Below, in pieces: positions 1-10,079 of a DNA stretch of 24,245 nt. The stretch covers positions 1 through 24,245 of the forward strand of contig JAICIT010000001.1 of NCBI GenBank assembly GCA_025960445.1, written 5' to 3'. The first letter of the stretch is position 1. Each line of letters opens with the position of its first letter. Source of the stretch: Bradyrhizobium sp. Its GTDB lineage: Bacteria > Pseudomonadota > Alphaproteobacteria > Rhizobiales > Xanthobacteraceae. Below the pieces are notes generated by a model. It saw nothing but the letters and a program-made list of their open reading frames with translations, was not told where the DNA came from and made no database searches. A program made the position numbers and the translations under genes.

Positions 1-1
1 C

Positions 2-658
2 GTCGATTACACGCTGATCGATTGCGGGGCCAATTTTGGTTACTGGTCGGTGCTGGTTTCGAGCGCGCCTTACGGCTCCCACAAGGCGATCGCGATCGAG
101 CCGTCATCACAGAATTTTTCGAAGCTCAGGAACAACGCCGCAATCAACGGCAACCGCTTTGAGGTTATGAAATGCGCGATCGGGGCTGCGCGCGGCAAAG
201 CGCGGCTGTCCGGCACAAAGCACGAGGCGTTCAGCATCGCGGGTGGTTCGAATAGCAGTGGTGAGGAGGTGCCGGTCATTGCGCTGGATACTTTGCTCGA
301 TGAAGGCACGATTTCGGCGGATGGAAAATACCTGATCAAGCTCGACGTCGAAGGCTTGGAGATCGATGCCATCAAGGGCGCCAAACGGCTGTTGCAGGGC
401 GACAGTGTGGTGTTTTGCGAGGAACACGGCAACGACCCGAACCACACGGTGTCGCGCTACATACTCGAACAGACCCCGCTCACGCTGATCGTTCACGATC
501 CACGCTCAAATCGTCTGGAGACCGCGACCGAGCTCTCGATCCTCGACCGCATCAAGGTTTCTGCCCATGTTGGATACAACGTGTTCGGCACTTCCAGTGC
601 TTTTTGGCAGGACCGGATCAATGCGCTGAACGCGAACGCGACGCGTCGCATGCAATGA
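2..658 (+). CDS. FkbM family SAM-dependent methyltransferase (5' end outside window)
   Basis: The reading frame is open from base 2, so the start codon lies upstream of the window; the internal ATG at 50 is not the true start because the conserved glycine-rich SAM-binding motif ([12 protein letters not shown]) is encoded before it, at about bases 14-49. Further FkbM landmarks are the acidic EPS turn after the second strand ([12 protein letters not shown]) and the family motif [17 protein letters not shown] at about 334-384. These support an S-adenosylmethionine-dependent methyltransferase; FkbM enzymes usually make O-methyl groups on sugars, polyketides or other small molecules, but the substrate here cannot be read from sequence. 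The stop (TGA 656-658) is 10 bases before nuoE and on the same strand, so it is probably co-transcribed with the complex I genes. Whether it serves complex I or is a passenger is unknown. Confidence 0.85.
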   Translation, partial: VDYTLIDCGANFGYWSVLVSSAPYGSHKAIAIEPSSQNFSKLRNNAAINGNRFEVMKCAIGAARGKARLSGTKHEAFSIAGGSNSSGEEVPVIALDTLLDEGTISADGKYLIKLDVEGLEIDAIKGAKRLLQGDSVVFCEEHGNDPNHTVSRYILEQTPLTLIVHDPRSNRLETATELSILDRIKVSAHVGYNVFGTSSAFWQDRINALNANATRRMQ

Positions 659-668
659 GAGCCTGAGA

Positions 669-1280
669 ATGTCCGTCCGCCGTCTTGCCCCGAAAGAACT
701 GCAGCCCGCGAACTTCACGTTCACGCCGGAAAATCTCGCCTGGGCCAAAAAGCAGATCGCAAAATATCCGGAAGGCCGTGAGGCTTCCGCTGTGATCGAA
801 ATCCTGTGGCGGGTGCAGGAACAGCATGACGGCTGGGTTTCGGAGGCCGCGATCCGCGCAGTCGCGGATTTGCTCGGCATGCCCTACATCCGCGCGCTGG
901 AGATCGCGACCTTTTACACGATGTTTCAGCTACAGCCGGTCGGCAAAAAGGCCCACGTCCAGGTCTGCGGCACGACGCCGTGCCGGCTACGCGGCGCCGC
1001 TGACCTCATTGAGGTATGCAAGAGCCGTATTCATCACGAACCCTTCCATTTGTCGAAGGACGGCAATTTCAGCTGGGAAGAGGTCGAGTGCCTGGGCGCC
1101 TGCGTCAACGCGCCGATGGTGCTGATCTGGAAGGATACTTACGAGGACCTGAACAAGGAGAGCTTCGGCAAGGTGCTGGACGGCTTTGCCTCCGGCAATC
1201 CGCCCAAGCCGGGGCCCCAGATCAACCGGCAGTTCTCCGCGCCGGTGGGTGGCCCCACCACGTTAAAGGAGACAACATGA
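669..1280 (+). CDS. nuoE: NADH-quinone oxidoreductase subunit E (24 kDa, 2Fe-2S)
   Basis: This is the thioredoxin-fold subunit of the NADH-dehydrogenase module of complex I on the cytoplasmic side; it carries the off-pathway [2Fe-2S] cluster N1a. The four cluster cysteines are visible as C100 and C105 ([11 protein letters not shown]) and C141 and C145 ([10 protein letters not shown]), giving the family spacing C-x4-C-x35-C-x3-C. The 203-residue length includes a Pro/Gly-rich tail after about residue 175, as in many alphaproteobacterial forms. ATG 669 gives a normal N-terminus, although only a weak purine-rich stretch precedes it. The last bases contain a strong AAGGAG (1266-1271) that serves the next small gene, whose ATG overlaps this stop as ATGA (1277-1280). 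Confidence 0.97.
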   Translation: MSVRRLAPKELQPANFTFTPENLAWAKKQIAKYPEGREASAVIEILWRVQEQHDGWVSEAAIRAVADLLGMPYIRALEIATFYTMFQLQPVGKKAHVQVCGTTPCRLRGAADLIEVCKSRIHHEPFHLSKDGNFSWEEVECLGACVNAPMVLIWKDTYEDLNKESFGKVLDGFASGNPPKPGPQINRQFSAPVGGPTTLKETT

Positions 1281-1492
1281 AGCGCGACCGCACCTTACGC
1301 GCGGCCGGGCGCGGGAGTGTGGGCGCGATGAACGGCTGGCGCTATATCGGTTTGCACGCAGCGGCTGCGGCGGCGTTCATCTTCCTTCTGCAGCGCTATG
1401 GAATGAGCGCGTCGCTTGAGGCCAGCTTGTTGTGGGCCGCGAGCTTTGGTGCATGCGCCGCGGGACTCGCCTACATGCAATCCAATCGATGA
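1277..1492 (+). CDS. Small two-helix membrane protein between nuoE and nuoF
   Basis: This 71-residue protein starts at ATG 1277, which overlaps the nuoE stop (ATGA) and has an AAGGAG ribosome site 5 bases upstream. The frame is open further upstream, to 1016, but there it runs inside nuoE, so the short form is preferred. The N-terminus is basic ([14 protein letters not shown]). Two hydrophobic segments follow, at about residues 23-38 (rich in Ala, ending FIFLL) and 48-66 ([20 protein letters not shown]), separated by a short loop. I do not recognise a named family. Tight coupling to nuoE suggests a role near complex I, such as a small accessory subunit or assembly helper, or simply a tolerated passenger; that is inference. 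nuoF begins 20 bases downstream. Confidence 0.72.
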   Translation: MKRDRTLRAAGRGSVGAMNGWRYIGLHAAAAAAFIFLLQRYGMSASLEASLLWAASFGACAAGLAYMQSNR

Positions 1493-1512
1493 CCGCCGGG
1501 AAGCTTTGATTC

Positions 1513-2838
1513 ATGCTCGATGACAAGGACCGCATCTTCCGCAACCTCTACGGTCTCCACGACTGGGGACTGGAGGGCGCGCGCCGGCGTGGTGCGTGGG
1601 ACGGCACCAAGGCCATCGTCGAGAAGGGCCGCGACTGGATCATCAATGAGATGAAGGCCTCCGGGCTTCGCGGACGCGGAGGGGCGGGTTTTCCCACCGG
1701 ACTGAAATGGTCGTTCATGCCGAAGGAATCGACAGACGGTCGACCGAGCTATCTCGTGGTCAATGCCGACGAGTCCGAACCCGGTACCTGCAAGGACCGC
1801 GAGATCATGCGGCACGATCCGCATCTTCTGATCGAGGGCTGCCTTCTGGCCAGTTTCGCGATGGGCGCTCACGTCTGCTACATCTACGTGCGCGGCGAGT
1901 TCATCCGCGAGCGCGAACACCTGCAGGCCGCAGTCGATCAGGCGTATGAAGCGAAGCTGATTGGCAAGGACAACGTCACCGGCTGGCCGTTTGATCTGTA
2001 TGTGACGCATGGAGCGGGCGCGTATATTTGCGGCGAAGAAACCGCGCTGTTGGAAAGCCTCGAAGGCAAAAAGGGCATGCCGCGGCTCAAGCCGCCATTC
2101 CCGGCCAATGTCGGTCTCTATGGCTGCCCGACAACCGTCAACAATGTCGAGTCGATCGCGGTGGCGCCGGACATTCTTCGGCGCGGCGCGGCCTGGTTCG
2201 CCGCGATCGGCAAACCGAATAATGTCGGAACCAAGTTGTTCTGTATTTCCGGCCACGTCGAGCGTCCATGCAATGTCGAAGAGGCGATGGGAATACCATT
2301 TCGCGAGCTGATCGATCGCCATTGTGGCGGCATCCGCGGCGGATGGGACAATCTCAAGGCGGTGATTCCCGGCGGCTCGTCCGTGCGAATGGTGCCGGCG
2401 GAGCAGATCATCGATACGCCCATGGACTTCGACAGCCTGAGCAAACTGCGCTCCGGTTTGGGCACCGCCGCCGTCATCGTGATGGACAAATCGACTGACC
2501 TGATCCGCGCGATCGCGAGAATCTCATACTTCTACAAACATGAGAGCTGCGGGCAGTGTACGCCATGTCGCGAGGGCACCGGCTGGATGTGGCGAGTCCT
2601 GACCCGGATGGCTGAGGGGCGGGCCCACAAGCGCGAGATCGACCTGCTGCTGGAAGTGACCAAGCAGGTCGAAGGCCACACCATTTGCGCGCTCGGCGAC
2701 GCCGCAGCGTGGCCGATCCAGGGCCTGATCGCGCATTTCCGTCCCGAAATCGAGCAACGCATTGACGAATATTCACACAAGGCGGACCTCGATGATGCCG
2801 GCATTCTCGATCCCGCGCATATGGTCGCGGCGGAGTGA
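1513..2838 (+). CDS. nuoF: NADH-quinone oxidoreductase subunit F (51 kDa, NADH/FMN/4Fe-4S)
   Basis: This is the NADH-oxidising subunit: it binds NADH and FMN and passes electrons to the [4Fe-4S] cluster N3. The flavin/nucleotide glycine-rich motif [10 protein letters not shown] is at residues 54-63. The cluster ligands are C346, C349 and C352 ([15 protein letters not shown]) plus C392 ([13 protein letters not shown]). The 441-residue length is normal for the family. The N-terminus at ATG 1513 ([14 protein letters not shown]) is typical of alphaproteobacterial NuoF, although the ribosome site (GGGAAG around 1498) is modest. Its stop is overlapped by or directly abuts the next gene at TGATG (2836-2840). 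Confidence 0.98.
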   Translation: MLDDKDRIFRNLYGLHDWGLEGARRRGAWDGTKAIVEKGRDWIINEMKASGLRGRGGAGFPTGLKWSFMPKESTDGRPSYLVVNADESEPGTCKDREIMRHDPHLLIEGCLLASFAMGAHVCYIYVRGEFIREREHLQAAVDQAYEAKLIGKDNVTGWPFDLYVTHGAGAYICGEETALLESLEGKKGMPRLKPPFPANVGLYGCPTTVNNVESIAVAPDILRRGAAWFAAIGKPNNVGTKLFCISGHVERPCNVEEAMGIPFRELIDRHCGGIRGGWDNLKAVIPGGSSVRMVPAEQIIDTPMDFDSLSKLRSGLGTAAVIVMDKSTDLIRAIARISYFYKHESCGQCTPCREGTGWMWRVLTRMAEGRAHKREIDLLLEVTKQVEGHTICALGDAAAWPIQGLIAHFRPEIEQRIDEYSHKADLDDAGILDPAHMVAAE

Positions 2839-2843
2839 TGCTG

Positions 2844-3335
2844 ATGGGCCAGCCGATTGTTTTCTGGTGGCAGAGATATGGGACCCTTGCGCAGATGGCG
2901 CAGGCAGCGGTGGCGCTGCTCGGGTTCGTTGCGATCTTGTTTCAGATCAGTGAACTCCGGTCGAACAATCGCTCGACCAGCGCCAGGCAGGCATTTTTAG
3001 GCTATACCGATCTGGCGATCAAAAACCCGAAATTCTCGGCGCCGGATTACGATGCGATCAAAGCCGGCGGCCATGATCAAAACGTTCAATACGAAAGCTT
3101 TGTGTCGTATTTCCTTTATGCCTGCGAGGAAGCGACGGCCGCCTTTGCCGACAAACGGGAATGGGTCGCCTCCTGCAATTACGACCTGAAGCCGCACCTG
3201 CCGTTCCTGTGCGAAAAATCTCAGGCCGAGCCGGCCTATCTTGAGACCTACAGCCGTGACACTCAGCAATGGGTGAAAGCGTCCATGAACAGCGCAAGGG
3301 TCACACCACCCGATTGCAAGCTGGGAAAGACTTGA
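2844..3335 (+). CDS. Membrane-anchored protein of unknown function between nuoF and nuoG
   Basis: A 163-residue protein is encoded in the gap between nuoF and nuoG. The ATG at 2844 is preferred because GGAG at 2832-2835 lies 8 bases before it; ATG 2838, which overlaps the nuoF stop, would add two residues but is too close to that site. The protein has one membrane segment at about residues 15-33 (LAQMAQAAVALLGFVAILF) and then a soluble part of about 125 residues with four cysteines (C94, C111, C123, C158) and several aromatic residues. No catalytic motif is evident. If the N-terminus is cytoplasmic the soluble part would be periplasmic, where the cysteines could form disulphides, but the topology is not established. 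Only 7 bases separate its stop from nuoG, so it is surely part of the operon transcript. Function unknown. Confidence 0.8.
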   Translation: MGQPIVFWWQRYGTLAQMAQAAVALLGFVAILFQISELRSNNRSTSARQAFLGYTDLAIKNPKFSAPDYDAIKAGGHDQNVQYESFVSYFLYACEEATAAFADKREWVASCNYDLKPHLPFLCEKSQAEPAYLETYSRDTQQWVKASMNSARVTPPDCKLGKT

Positions 3336-3342
3336 AGCAGCT

Positions 3343-5418
3343 ATGACCAAACTCATCATCGATGGCAAAGAGATCGATGTTCCGCCGGAATACACGTTGC
3401 TGCAAGCGTGTGAGGCCGCCGGCGCGGAAATTCCGCGTTTTTGCTATCACGAGCGGCTGTCGATTGCCGGCAATTGCCGAATGTGCCTGGTTGAGATCAA
3501 GGGTGGCCCGAAGCCGGTGGCGAGTTGCGCCTGGGGAGTTCGCGATTGCCGCCCCGGGCCCAAGGGCGAGCCGCCTGAGATTTCCACTCGCTCACCCATG
3601 GTGAAGAAGGCGCGCGAAGGCGTGATGGAATTCCTGCTGATCAATCATCCGCTCGATTGCCCGATTTGCGATCAGGGCGGCGAATGTGACCTGCAGGATC
3701 AGGCGATGGGTTACGGCGTGGATACCAGCCGTTTCGCCGAGAACAAGCGCGCGGTCGAGGACAAGTATCTGGGCGCGCTGGTCAAGACTTCGATGAACCG
3801 CTGCATCCAATGCACGCGCTGCATCCGTTTCTGCGCCGAGGTTTGTGGCGCACCCGAGATGGGTGCCACCGGGCGCGGCGAAGATATGGAAATCACCACT
3901 TACCTTGAAACGGCGCTGACCTCGGAGCTGCAGGGTAATCTGGTCGATATCTGCCCGGTCGGCGCGCTCACCTCAAAGCCGTATGCTTTCGCGGCGCGGC
4001 CATGGGAGCTCGGCAAGACCCAGTCCATCGACGTGATGGATGGCGTCGGTTCGGCGATTAGGGTGGATACCAGAGGCCGGGAAGTGATGCGGATCCTGCC
4101 GCGCGTCAACGAGGAGATCAACGAGGAATGGATTTCCGACAAGACGCGCCATGTGGTTGACGGTTTGCGCACCCAGCGCCTCGATCGGCCCTATATCAGG
4201 GAAAACGGGAAGCTGCGCGCCGCGACCTGGTCTGAGGCGTTCGCCGTTATCGCCGCCAAGGTCAGACTCAGCGACGGCAAGAGGATAGGCGCGATTGCCG
4301 GCGATCTCGCCGCAGTAGAGGAAATGTTTGCGCTCAAGGACCTGCTGGCCAAGTACGGCTCTGTCAATCTTGCGGTGCAGGGTGGCGACGCCTTCGGGCC
4401 CAAGCCGGGTCGGGCTAGTTACATTTTCAATCCGACCATCGCCGGTATTGAACAGGCGGACGCGCTCCTCATCGTGGGCTCGAACCCGCGCAGGGAAGCG
4501 GCAATGCTCAACGCGCGCATCCGCAAACGCTGGCGTAGCGGCCAACTCAAGGTCGGCGTGATCGGTCCCAAGGCCGACCTCACCTACAGCTATGATCATC
4601 TCGGCGCGGGTCCGGACAGCCTGAGCGATCTCGCGGCCGGAAAGCATTCGTTTGCGGACGTGCTGCGGAAGGCCAAGAAGCCGATCGTGCTTGTCGGAAG
4701 CGGAGCGGTGGCTCGTCACGATGGATCAGCCATCCTTGCGCTCGCGGCTAAACTCGCGCTGGATTCCGGCGCGGTCATCGAGGGCTGGAATGGGTTCGGC
4801 GTACTGCACGACACGGCCTCGCGGGTCGGCGCGCTCGATATCGGCTTCGCAGCGGGCGCAGGCGGCCTGAATGCAGCGCAGATGACCACATTCGGCACGC
4901 TCGATGTCCTCTTTCTGCTCGGCGCCGACGAGATCAAGATGCCGGATGGCACCTTTGTCGTTTACATCGGCACCCACGGTGACCGCGGCGCGCACCGGGC
5001 GGACGTGATCCTCCCGGGGGCTGCCTACACCGAGAAGACCGGCATTTACGTCAACACCGAAGGCCGGGTGCAGATGGCCAATCGCGCGGGATTTCCTCCG
5101 GGGAACGCGCGCGAGGACTGGGCGATCATCCGCGCGCTCTCCGAAGCATTGGGCAAGAAGCTGGGTTACGATTCGGTCGCCGGCTTGCGGCAGGTATTGT
5201 TCAAAGCCGTGCCGCACCTGATCCGCATCGACCATATCGAGACCGGCAACACGGCCGATATCAGAGCACTAGCCGGTAAGACCGGCAGTGTCGACCGAGC
5301 GCCGTTCAAGTCTTCGGTTGATGATTTTTACCTGGCAAACCCGATCGCGCGCGCATCAGCAGTGATGGCGGAATGTTCCCGCCTAGCCTCCGGGCACATG
5401 CTGACGGCAGCGGAGTGA
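3343..5418 (+). CDS. nuoG: NADH-quinone oxidoreductase subunit G (75 kDa, multiple Fe-S)
   Basis: This is the large iron-sulphur subunit that relays electrons from NuoF towards NuoI. The N-terminal ferredoxin-like [2Fe-2S] domain has C34, C45, C48 and C62 (cluster N1b). The His-Cys3 [4Fe-4S] site N5 is H102, C106, C109 and C115 ([14 protein letters not shown]). The [4Fe-4S] site N4 is C154, C157 and C160 ([12 protein letters not shown]) with C204 (DICPVGAL). The remainder, from about residue 215, is the molybdopterin-oxidoreductase-like domain, which has no cofactor in complex I. I do not see the extra cysteine motif for cluster N7, in line with mitochondrial-type proteins. At 691 residues the length is usual for alphaproteobacteria. 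Ten bases separate its stop from nuoH. Confidence 0.98.
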   Translation: MTKLIIDGKEIDVPPEYTLLQACEAAGAEIPRFCYHERLSIAGNCRMCLVEIKGGPKPVASCAWGVRDCRPGPKGEPPEISTRSPMVKKAREGVMEFLLINHPLDCPICDQGGECDLQDQAMGYGVDTSRFAENKRAVEDKYLGALVKTSMNRCIQCTRCIRFCAEVCGAPEMGATGRGEDMEITTYLETALTSELQGNLVDICPVGALTSKPYAFAARPWELGKTQSIDVMDGVGSAIRVDTRGREVMRILPRVNEEINEEWISDKTRHVVDGLRTQRLDRPYIRENGKLRAATWSEAFAVIAAKVRLSDGKRIGAIAGDLAAVEEMFALKDLLAKYGSVNLAVQGGDAFGPKPGRASYIFNPTIAGIEQADALLIVGSNPRREAAMLNARIRKRWRSGQLKVGVIGPKADLTYSYDHLGAGPDSLSDLAAGKHSFADVLRKAKKPIVLVGSGAVARHDGSAILALAAKLALDSGAVIEGWNGFGVLHDTASRVGALDIGFAAGAGGLNAAQMTTFGTLDVLFLLGADEIKMPDGTFVVYIGTHGDRGAHRADVILPGAAYTEKTGIYVNTEGRVQMANRAGFPPGNAREDWAIIRALSEALGKKLGYDSVAGLRQVLFKAVPHLIRIDHIETGNTADIRALAGKTGSVDRAPFKSSVDDFYLANPIARASAVMAECSRLASGHMLTAAE

Positions 5419-5428
5419 GCGTGACCTG

Positions 5429-6499
5429 ATGGCTGGATTCTTCGCAAGTGAATTCTGGACGGGCTTTCTGTGGCCGCTGATTGTCATGGTCGCGGAAAGC
5501 CTGCTGCTGCTCATCGTGCTTCTGATCGCGATTGCCTACATTCTGCTCGCGGACAGGAAAATCTGGGCCGCGGTGCAGATCCGCCGAGGACCTAACGTGG
5601 TTGGCCCCTGGGGGCTATTTCAGTCCTTTGCCGATCTTCTGAAGTTCGTGCTGAAGGAGCCGATTATACCATCGGGCGCCAACAAAGGCGTCTTCCTGCT
5701 GGCTCCGCTTGTCTCCTGCGTGTTGGCGCTGGCGGCTTGGGCTGTGATCCCGATGGATCTCGGCTGGGTTATTTCCGACATCAACGTCGGCATTCTCTAC
5801 ATCTTCGCGATCTCATCATTGTCGATCTACGGCATCATCATGGCCGGCTGGTCATCGAATTCGAAGTATCCGTTCCTGGCAGCGCTCCGCTCCGCAGCAC
5901 AGATGGTGAGCTATGAGGTCTCGATCGGGTTCGTCATCATCACGGTGCTGTTGTGCGCGGGCTCGCTCAACCTCTCGGCCGTCGTCGAGGCGCAGAACGC
6001 CCATGGACTTGGCAGCCTGATCGGGCTTCCTCGGCTGACGTTCCTGAATTGGTACATCCTGCCGCTATTCCCGATGTTCGTGGTGTTTTATGTCTCCGCG
6101 CTGGCTGAAACCAACCGTCCGCCATTCGACCTGGTTGAAGCTGAATCCGAATTGGTCGCGGGCTTTATGGTGGAATACGGCTCGACGCCTTATCTCCTGT
6201 TCATGCTCGGCGAGTATGTGGCTATCGCAACGATGTGCGCGCTGGCAACGATACTGTTCCTGGGCGGTTGGCTGCCCCCGATCGCGGTGGCGCCGTTCAC
6301 CTGGATACCTGGCGTGATCTGGTTCGCGCTGAAGGTATTCTTGATGTTCTTTCTGTTTGCGATGGCGAAGGCAATCGTGCCGCGCTACCGCTACGACCAG
6401 CTAATGCGGCTCGGCTGGAAAGTGTTTCTGCCGTTGTCATTGGCGATGGTCGTTGTCGTTGCTGGCGTGCTGCAATTCGCCGGCATCGCGCCGAAATGA
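5429..6499 (+). CDS. nuoH: NADH-quinone oxidoreductase subunit H (ND1)
   Basis: This is the membrane subunit that, with NuoB and NuoD, forms the quinone entry channel and couples redox chemistry to proton pumping. Of its 356 residues most are hydrophobic, with about eight or nine membrane helices. The ND1-family stretch [18 protein letters not shown] lies near residue 52, followed by LKFVLKEP, and the acidic-loop motif [17 protein letters not shown] is near 230; both are hallmarks of the quinone site region. It begins 10 bases after nuoG and ends 7 bases before nuoI. Confidence 0.98.
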   Translation: MAGFFASEFWTGFLWPLIVMVAESLLLLIVLLIAIAYILLADRKIWAAVQIRRGPNVVGPWGLFQSFADLLKFVLKEPIIPSGANKGVFLLAPLVSCVLALAAWAVIPMDLGWVISDINVGILYIFAISSLSIYGIIMAGWSSNSKYPFLAALRSAAQMVSYEVSIGFVIITVLLCAGSLNLSAVVEAQNAHGLGSLIGLPRLTFLNWYILPLFPMFVVFYVSALAETNRPPFDLVEAESELVAGFMVEYGSTPYLLFMLGEYVAIATMCALATILFLGGWLPPIAVAPFTWIPGVIWFALKVFLMFFLFAMAKAIVPRYRYDQLMRLGWKVFLPLSLAMVVVVAGVLQFAGIAPK

Positions 6500-6506
6500 G
6501 GTCGCT

Positions 6507-7001
6507 ATGAGGCTCAATATAAACGCCACAGCGCGCTCGCTTCTGCTGTCGGAATTCGTGTCGGCGTTTGTTCTCGCCATGCGCTATTTCTTTCAGCCCA
6601 AGCCGACGCTGAATTATCCCTTCGAGAAGGGGCCGATCTCGCCGCGGTTTCGTGGCGAGCACGCGCTACGTCGCTACCCCAACGGCGAGGAGCGCTGCAT
6701 TGCCTGCAAGCTGTGCGAGGCGGTCTGCCCGGCGCAGGCCATTACCATCGAGGCTGGCCCGCGCCGTAACGACGGCACGCGGCGCACCGTGCGCTACGAC
6801 ATCGACATGGTGAAATGCATCTATTGCGGGCTGTGCCAGGAAGCCTGTCCGGTCGATGCCATCGTCGAGGGACCGAATTTCGAGTTCGCGACCGAGACGC
6901 GCGAGGAACTCTACTATGATAAGGCGAAACTTCTCGCCAATGGCGACCGGTGGGAGCGCGAGATTGCGAAATCAATCGAACTCGATGCGCCCTACCGGTA
7001 A
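6507..7001 (+). CDS. nuoI: NADH-quinone oxidoreductase subunit I (TYKY, two 4Fe-4S)
   Basis: This subunit carries clusters N6a and N6b, which hand electrons to N2 in NuoB. Two CxxCxxCxxxCP motifs are present: C64/C67/C70/C74 ([12 protein letters not shown]) and C104/C107/C110/C114 ([12 protein letters not shown]). The start is placed at ATG 6507 ([11 protein letters not shown]), because the frame upstream to 6453 runs inside nuoH and because AATGAGG at 6495-6501 gives a ribosome site 5 bases before it. The resulting 164 residues match the alphaproteobacterial length. The protein ends with the typical ELDAPYR tail. Confidence 0.97.
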   Translation: MRLNINATARSLLLSEFVSAFVLAMRYFFQPKPTLNYPFEKGPISPRFRGEHALRRYPNGEERCIACKLCEAVCPAQAITIEAGPRRNDGTRRTVRYDIDMVKCIYCGLCQEACPVDAIVEGPNFEFATETREELYYDKAKLLANGDRWEREIAKSIELDAPYR

Positions 7002-7010
7002 GGTGCGCGC

Positions 7011-7649
7011 ATGATCCTTCCAGCGCTGTTCTTCTATTTGTTCGCCGGCGTCTGTGTCGCTTCGGCGGTGATGGTGATTGTGTCACGCAATCCCGTGCAC
7101 TCCGTGCTGTTCCTGATCCTCGCCTTTGTCAATGCTGCCGGACTATTCGTGCTGATGGGCGCCGAGTTTCTGGCGATGATTCTCGTGGTCGTCTATGTCG
7201 GTGCGGTCGCGGTGCTGTTCCTCTTCGTCATCATGATGCTTGACGTCGATTTTGCCGAACTGCGCGAAGGCTTCCTGGAATATCTGCCTATCGGTCTTGT
7301 CATTGGTGCCGTATTTCTGGCGGAGCTGCTGCTGGTCGGCGGCGGCTGGGTGATAAATGCCGGAACTGCGAAATCGATTACGGCTGCTATTCCCAATAAC
7401 GTCAGCAATACCGAGGCGCTTGGGCTGGTGCTGTACACCCGCTACATCCACTACTTCCAGATAGCGGGCATGGTCCTATTGGTCGCAATGATCGGGGCCA
7501 TCGTGCTGACCTTGCGCCACAAGGTCAATGTCAAGCGTCAGGACATCAATGTGCAGAATGCGCGCACTCCCGAACTCGCCATGAGCGTGCGCAAGGTGGC
7601 GTCCGGGCAGGGGTTGCAGGATGTGGACGCCGCGGAGTGGGTACAATGA
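7011..7649 (+). CDS. nuoJ: NADH-quinone oxidoreductase subunit J (ND6)
   Basis: A 212-residue membrane subunit of the complex I hydrophobic arm with five predicted helices. The conserved third-helix region is visible as [20 protein letters not shown], near residues 49-68, where the glycine-rich turn forms the pi-bulge seen in ND6. A longer soluble C-terminus follows the last helix (from about residue 163, HKVNVKRQD). Its stop TGA (7647-7649) overlaps the nuoK start as ATGA, indicating translational coupling. Confidence 0.96.
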   Translation: MILPALFFYLFAGVCVASAVMVIVSRNPVHSVLFLILAFVNAAGLFVLMGAEFLAMILVVVYVGAVAVLFLFVIMMLDVDFAELREGFLEYLPIGLVIGAVFLAELLLVGGGWVINAGTAKSITAAIPNNVSNTEALGLVLYTRYIHYFQIAGMVLLVAMIGAIVLTLRHKVNVKRQDINVQNARTPELAMSVRKVASGQGLQDVDAAEWVQ

Positions 7650-7954
7650 CCATCGGTCTGGGGCATTATCTTTCCGTCGGCGCCATACTGTTTACGCTGG
7701 GGATTCTCGGGATCTTTCTCAATCGCAAGAACATCATCGTCATTCTGATGTCGATTGAATTGATCTTGCTCGCGGTAAACGTCAACCTGGTGGCGTTTTC
7801 CACATTCCTCGGTGACATCGTCGGCCAGGTGTTCGCGCTACTCGTGCTGACGGTGGCGGCGGCGGAGGCGGCGATCGGCCTTGCGGTATTGGTGGTGTAC
7901 TTCCGCAATCGCGGCTCGATCGCGGTCGAAGACGTCAATCTGATGAAAGGCTAG
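7646..7954 (+). CDS. nuoK: NADH-quinone oxidoreductase subunit K (ND4L)
   Basis: A 102-residue, three-helix subunit of the complex I membrane arm. ATG 7646 ([12 protein letters not shown]) overlaps the nuoJ stop and gives the normal N-terminus; a GTG at 7637 in the same frame would add three residues but is less likely. The second helix contains the conserved membrane glutamate in [11 protein letters not shown], and the third contains another in [15 protein letters not shown]; both are part of the proton path in the family. A ribosome site, GGAGTGG (7634-7640), lies upstream. nuoL starts 7 bases after the stop. Confidence 0.96.
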   Translation: MTIGLGHYLSVGAILFTLGILGIFLNRKNIIVILMSIELILLAVNVNLVAFSTFLGDIVGQVFALLVLTVAAAEAAIGLAVLVVYFRNRGSIAVEDVNLMKG

Positions 7955-7961
7955 CGCGTCG

Positions 7962-10079
7962 ATGATCCAGGCAATTGTGTTTCTGCCGCTGATCGGCGCG
8001 ATCCTCGCCGGGCTGATCTCCATCTTCGGTGCGCATGCGCGCAATCCGGGCGGCGACACGATTGAGCATATCGATCACGATCACAGCGATAGCCACGGTG
8101 AGGTGTCGCACGGCAGCACGCTTATCAACGAGGATGCTTCGGTCATCCCCGTTGCGCATGACGAGCCGATGGCACATGGCGGCGATGGCCATGGAGAACA
8201 TGCAGTCGAGCCACCGGCCGCTGGGTCCCGGGCGGCCGAACTGATCACCACCGGGCTGTTGCTGGTTGCTGCCGTGTTGTCCTGGGTGGTCTTGGTCGAC
8301 GTCGGGTTCTTGCACCACGACGCCAGGATCCCGCTATTCCCGTGGATTACTTCAGGCGATCTTCAGGTCGCGTGGTCGCTGCGGGTCGATACGCTCACGG
8401 CGGTGATGCTCGTGGTGGTGAACACGGTGTCTTCGCTCGTGCATGTCTATTCAATCGGCTACATGGACGAGGATCCGTACCGACCGAGATTCTTCAGCTA
8501 TCTGTCGCTGTTCACCTTCGCGATGTTGATGCTGGTGACTTCGGACAATCTCGTGCAATTGTTCTTCGGCTGGGAAGGCGTCGGCCTCGCCAGCTACCTC
8601 CTGATCGGATTCTGGTACCAGAGGCCGTCGGCGAACGCCGCGGCGATCAAGGCCTTCGTGGTCAACCGGATCGGCGATTTTGGCTTCGCGCTCGGCATCT
8701 TTGCGGTTTTCATGTTGATCGGCTCGATTGACTACGAGACCATCTTCGCCGGCGCGCCCGGTTTAACCGGAAAGACCATCGACTTCCTGGGTTGGCATGC
8801 CGATGCGCTGACGCTGACCTGCCTGTTGCTGTTCATGGGTGCGATGGGCAAATCGGCGCAGTTTTTGTTGCACACCTGGTTGCCCGACGCGATGGAAGGC
8901 CCGACGCCGGTATCCGCGCTGATCCATGCCGCAACCATGGTCACCGCCGGCGTTTTCATGGTGGCGCGGCTGTCTCCGTTGTTCGAACTGGCGCCGACCG
9001 CACAAGCCGTGGTGATGTTCTTTGGCGCCACTACTGCTTTTTTCGCCGCGACGGTGGGTCTCGTCCAGAACGACATCAAGCGGATTGTGGCCTATTCGAC
9101 TTGTTCGCAGCTTGGCTACATGTTCGTGGCCATGGGGGCGGGCGCCTACTCGGTCGGCATGTTCCACCTGTTTACGCATGCTTTCTTCAAGGCGCTGTTG
9201 TTCCTGGGTTCGGGCTCCGTGATCTACGCGATGCATCACGAGCAGGATATTCGCAACATGGGCGGATTGAAGGACCGAATTCCCTTCACGTATGTCGTGA
9301 TGGTGATCGGAACTCTGGCATTGACCGGCTTTCCCCTTACTGCAGGCTATTTCTCCAAAGACGCGATTATCGAGTCCGCCTTCGCCTCCCACAATCCGCT
9401 GGCGTTCTATGGATTCCTGATGACGGTGATCGCCGCCGGGCTGACCTCCTTTTACTCGTGGCGCCTGGTGTTCAAGACTTTCCATGGCGTGCCCCACGAC
9501 CAGGCGCACTATGAGGCCGCCCATGAGGCGCCGTTGTGGATGCTCATTCCGATCGGCATTCTGGCGGCGGGATCACTGCTGGCCGGTTTCCCGTTCAAGG
9601 AGCTGTTCGCCGGCCATGGCGTGGAGGAATTCTTCCGCGAGTCGTTAAAGATGAATCCGCACATCATCGAGGGCATGCACGAGATTCCCGTGAGCATCGG
9701 CTCGTTGCCCACGGTCATGATGGTAATCGGCTTTCTGGTGTCCTGGCTTTTCTATATCCGTCGACCCTATCTGCCCGTCGAACTGGCCACGCAGCAGCCG
9801 CTGCTCTATCAGTTCTTGCTCAACAAGTGGTATTTCGACGAACTATACGATTTGATTTTCGTCCGTCCGACAAAATGGATCGGGCGCTTCCTTTGGAAAG
9901 TTGGCGACGGCTACATTATCGACGGTTTCGGCCCCGACGGGGTCTCGGCTTGGGTGCTTGATGTCACCCGTAATGTGGTGAAGCTGCAGACCGGATATCT
10001 CTATCACTACGCGTTCGCCATGCTGATCGGCGTGGCCGGACTGATTACCTGGTTCATGTTCGGCTTGGGAGGCCAGTGA
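7962..10079 (+). CDS. nuoL: NADH-quinone oxidoreductase subunit L (ND5), with His-rich insertion
   Basis: This is the distal antiporter-like proton-pumping subunit, 705 residues, ending with the long lateral helix region and a final membrane anchor. Family motifs include [20 protein letters not shown] (near residue 200), the lysine/histidine segment of the pumping channel ([20 protein letters not shown]) and [16 protein letters not shown]. The unusual part is a hydrophilic stretch at residues 25-88, between the first helix and the second. It has ten histidines between residues 25 and 80 (positions 25, 36, 39, 41, 45, 50, 66, 72, 77, 80) among many Asp/Glu; in the well-studied enterobacterial protein this loop is short. 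The nuoM start overlaps the stop (TGATG). Confidence 0.97.
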   Translation: MIQAIVFLPLIGAILAGLISIFGAHARNPGGDTIEHIDHDHSDSHGEVSHGSTLINEDASVIPVAHDEPMAHGGDGHGEHAVEPPAAGSRAAELITTGLLLVAAVLSWVVLVDVGFLHHDARIPLFPWITSGDLQVAWSLRVDTLTAVMLVVVNTVSSLVHVYSIGYMDEDPYRPRFFSYLSLFTFAMLMLVTSDNLVQLFFGWEGVGLASYLLIGFWYQRPSANAAAIKAFVVNRIGDFGFALGIFAVFMLIGSIDYETIFAGAPGLTGKTIDFLGWHADALTLTCLLLFMGAMGKSAQFLLHTWLPDAMEGPTPVSALIHAATMVTAGVFMVARLSPLFELAPTAQAVVMFFGATTAFFAATVGLVQNDIKRIVAYSTCSQLGYMFVAMGAGAYSVGMFHLFTHAFFKALLFLGSGSVIYAMHHEQDIRNMGGLKDRIPFTYVVMVIGTLALTGFPLTAGYFSKDAIIESAFASHNPLAFYGFLMTVIAAGLTSFYSWRLVFKTFHGVPHDQAHYEAAHEAPLWMLIPIGILAAGSLLAGFPFKELFAGHGVEEFFRESLKMNPHIIEGMHEIPVSIGSLPTVMMVIGFLVSWLFYIRRPYLPVELATQQPLLYQFLLNKWYFDELYDLIFVRPTKWIGRFLWKVGDGYIIDGFGPDGVSAWVLDVTRNVVKLQTGYLYHYAFAMLIGVAGLITWFMFGLGGQ

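Noticed and set aside
1471..2322. A 283-codon minus-strand frame over nuoF
   Set aside because: It is antisense to nuoF, with no ribosome site or family resemblance recognised.
3973..4719. A 248-codon minus-strand frame over nuoG
   Set aside because: It is antisense to a conserved gene and its composition fits a shadow frame.
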